A stretch of DNA of 7,056 bases from Hyphomicrobiales bacterium (GTDB taxonomy: Bacteria > Pseudomonadota > Alphaproteobacteria > Rhizobiales > GCA-2746425), in assembly GCA_002746425.1 (NCBI GenBank), contig NVXB01000055.1, positions 15,945-23,000 of the forward strand, in the 5' to 3' direction. Below are positions 6,361 to 7,056 of this stretch, piece after piece. How positions within the stretch are numbered: the stretch's first letter is position 1; each line of letters begins with the position of its first letter. Position numbers and translations under genes: made by a program. The notes beneath the pieces were generated by a model. It had not been told where the DNA came from and did no database searches. It was given only the letters and a program-made list of their open reading frames with translations.

Positions 6361-7056
6361 CTAAATCTCCCGGCAGAAAAGGGGTGAGGTCCAAGCCATC
6401 TGCCCATTAGATTGACGAAGCTTCAGATAGATGTTTTCCCCATGCACTATCGCGCCCAACGGCACTTGACCCTGCCATTGCCATTGGCGAGGTGCGGGGA
6501 GTTGGTGAAAGCGATAGGCCGGGCTATCAATAGGCCCAAGATTGCCAGAAAGAGCGCCGGTAAATAGCTGCTCAGCAGCAACTGATATTTTGGTGCCATT
6601 CAAATTTGCGGTAACCACCGCATTTTTTTCCAACCGAACCCGCACGGCTATAGCCTGCGTTGCAGCCGTAACGTTGTTGGGATTGGCATGAGCCGTGATT
6701 TCAAAGCGGATACCATCTTTATCCGCACTAAGCTGTGGCTCTTGATCGCCTGCGTCTTCACCTTCAAGCGGAGATACAATTTCCGCACCCCGCAGCCGAG
6801 GCTCAAAGTTCAATATTTCACCATTTTCAATTGTAATATTGCCAACCCAACGGTGCGTTTTATGGCGTGCTCCCCATCCCATTTCCAAAACCAAGACCGT
6901 CTCGACAGCATCCCCGCCCTTATCAATTGGCGAGGGCATGATCTCTGGGCTAATACGTTGGAAGAGCTGGCCGTTGCGTATCACATCAATTGTATCGATA
7001 AAGCCGCCCCCAACCGCTTCAATATCCAAAACCGCATTTGGTTGAGGTGGCAAAAT
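6361..7056 (-). CDS. Probable DUF3604/PHP-like protein, C-terminal part (5' end outside window)
   Basis: The minus-strand frame is open from the window edge to TAG 6361-6363, giving 232 residues. A TTG at 7051-7053 is not a convincing start, because the sequence before it stays open and the protein begins mid-domain (VLDIEAVGGGFIDTIDVIRNG). The region looks rich in beta strands. It shows WGARHKTHRWVGNI, LRGAEIVSPLEGED, ITAHANPNNVTAATQ, a GPIDSPAYRFH segment, and the ending YLKLRQSNGQMAWTSPLF. I associate this ending with the C-terminal part of large DUF3604 proteins, which carry a PHP-type metal-dependent hydrolase domain upstream; that part would lie outside this window. The biochemical role of the family is poorly defined, so no reaction is assigned. 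It lies 165 bp upstream of the importer on the same strand and could be co-transcribed with it. The family call is from memory and only moderately secure; the existence of the gene is much surer. Confidence 0.6.
   Translation of the reverse strand: MLPPQPNAVLDIEAVGGGFIDTIDVIRNGQLFQRISPEIMPSPIDKGGDAVETVLVLEMGWGARHKTHRWVGNITIENGEILNFEPRLRGAEIVSPLEGEDAGDQEPQLSADKDGIRFEITAHANPNNVTAATQAIAVRVRLEKNAVVTANLNGTKISVAAEQLFTGALSGNLGPIDSPAYRFHQLPAPRQWQWQGQVPLGAIVHGENIYLKLRQSNGQMAWTSPLFCREI

Overview
The window looks like part of a proteobacterial chromosome, most likely from an alphaproteobacterium. This rests on remembered resemblance to rhizobial and rhodobacterial sugar catabolism genes and ThuEFGK/SmoK-type transporters. 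GC content is moderate and coding density is high. No rRNA, tRNA, CRISPR array, insertion sequence or phage gene is visible. The content is carbohydrate uptake and breakdown.

Left part, + strand (1-1022). The window opens inside the C-terminal part of an L-rhamnonate dehydratase (enolase superfamily). Its stop codon overlaps the start of a short-chain dehydrogenase/reductase (SDR) gene. The SDR resembles the enzymes that oxidise 2-keto-3-deoxy-L-rhamnonate or -fuconate in the non-phosphorylated deoxy-sugar acid pathway. As given, the SDR gene is broken twice: an internal deletion of roughly 55-70 bp shifts the frame, and a one-base loss further on shifts it again. Nearly all the conserved SDR residues survive across the three frames, so the damage looks recent, or is a sequence error.

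Right part, - strand (7056 down to 1048). A convergent gene cluster reads right to left. It starts with the C-terminal part of a probable DUF3604/PHP-type protein. A 165-bp stretch follows, holding two inverted repeats and a possible 44-codon ORF. Then come a complete CUT1-type sugar ABC importer (periplasmic binding protein, two inner-membrane permeases, MalK/UgpC-like ATPase) and a PfkB-family sugar kinase with a TTG start. The permease-permease-ATPase block is tightly packed (4-nt overlap, 3-nt gap). A GC-rich hairpin sits between the binding protein and the first permease, as in many binding-protein operons. The 132-bp gap before the kinase contains a short open frame that may be the tail of a lost gene.

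The likely logic is that the binding protein captures a sugar or sugar derivative, the permeases and ATPase import it, and the kinase phosphorylates it or a product of it. The substrate cannot be read from the sequence. The two converging gene sets may or may not serve the same sugar. I found no clearly new molecular system; the broken SDR gene and the intergenic structures are the points most worth checking.
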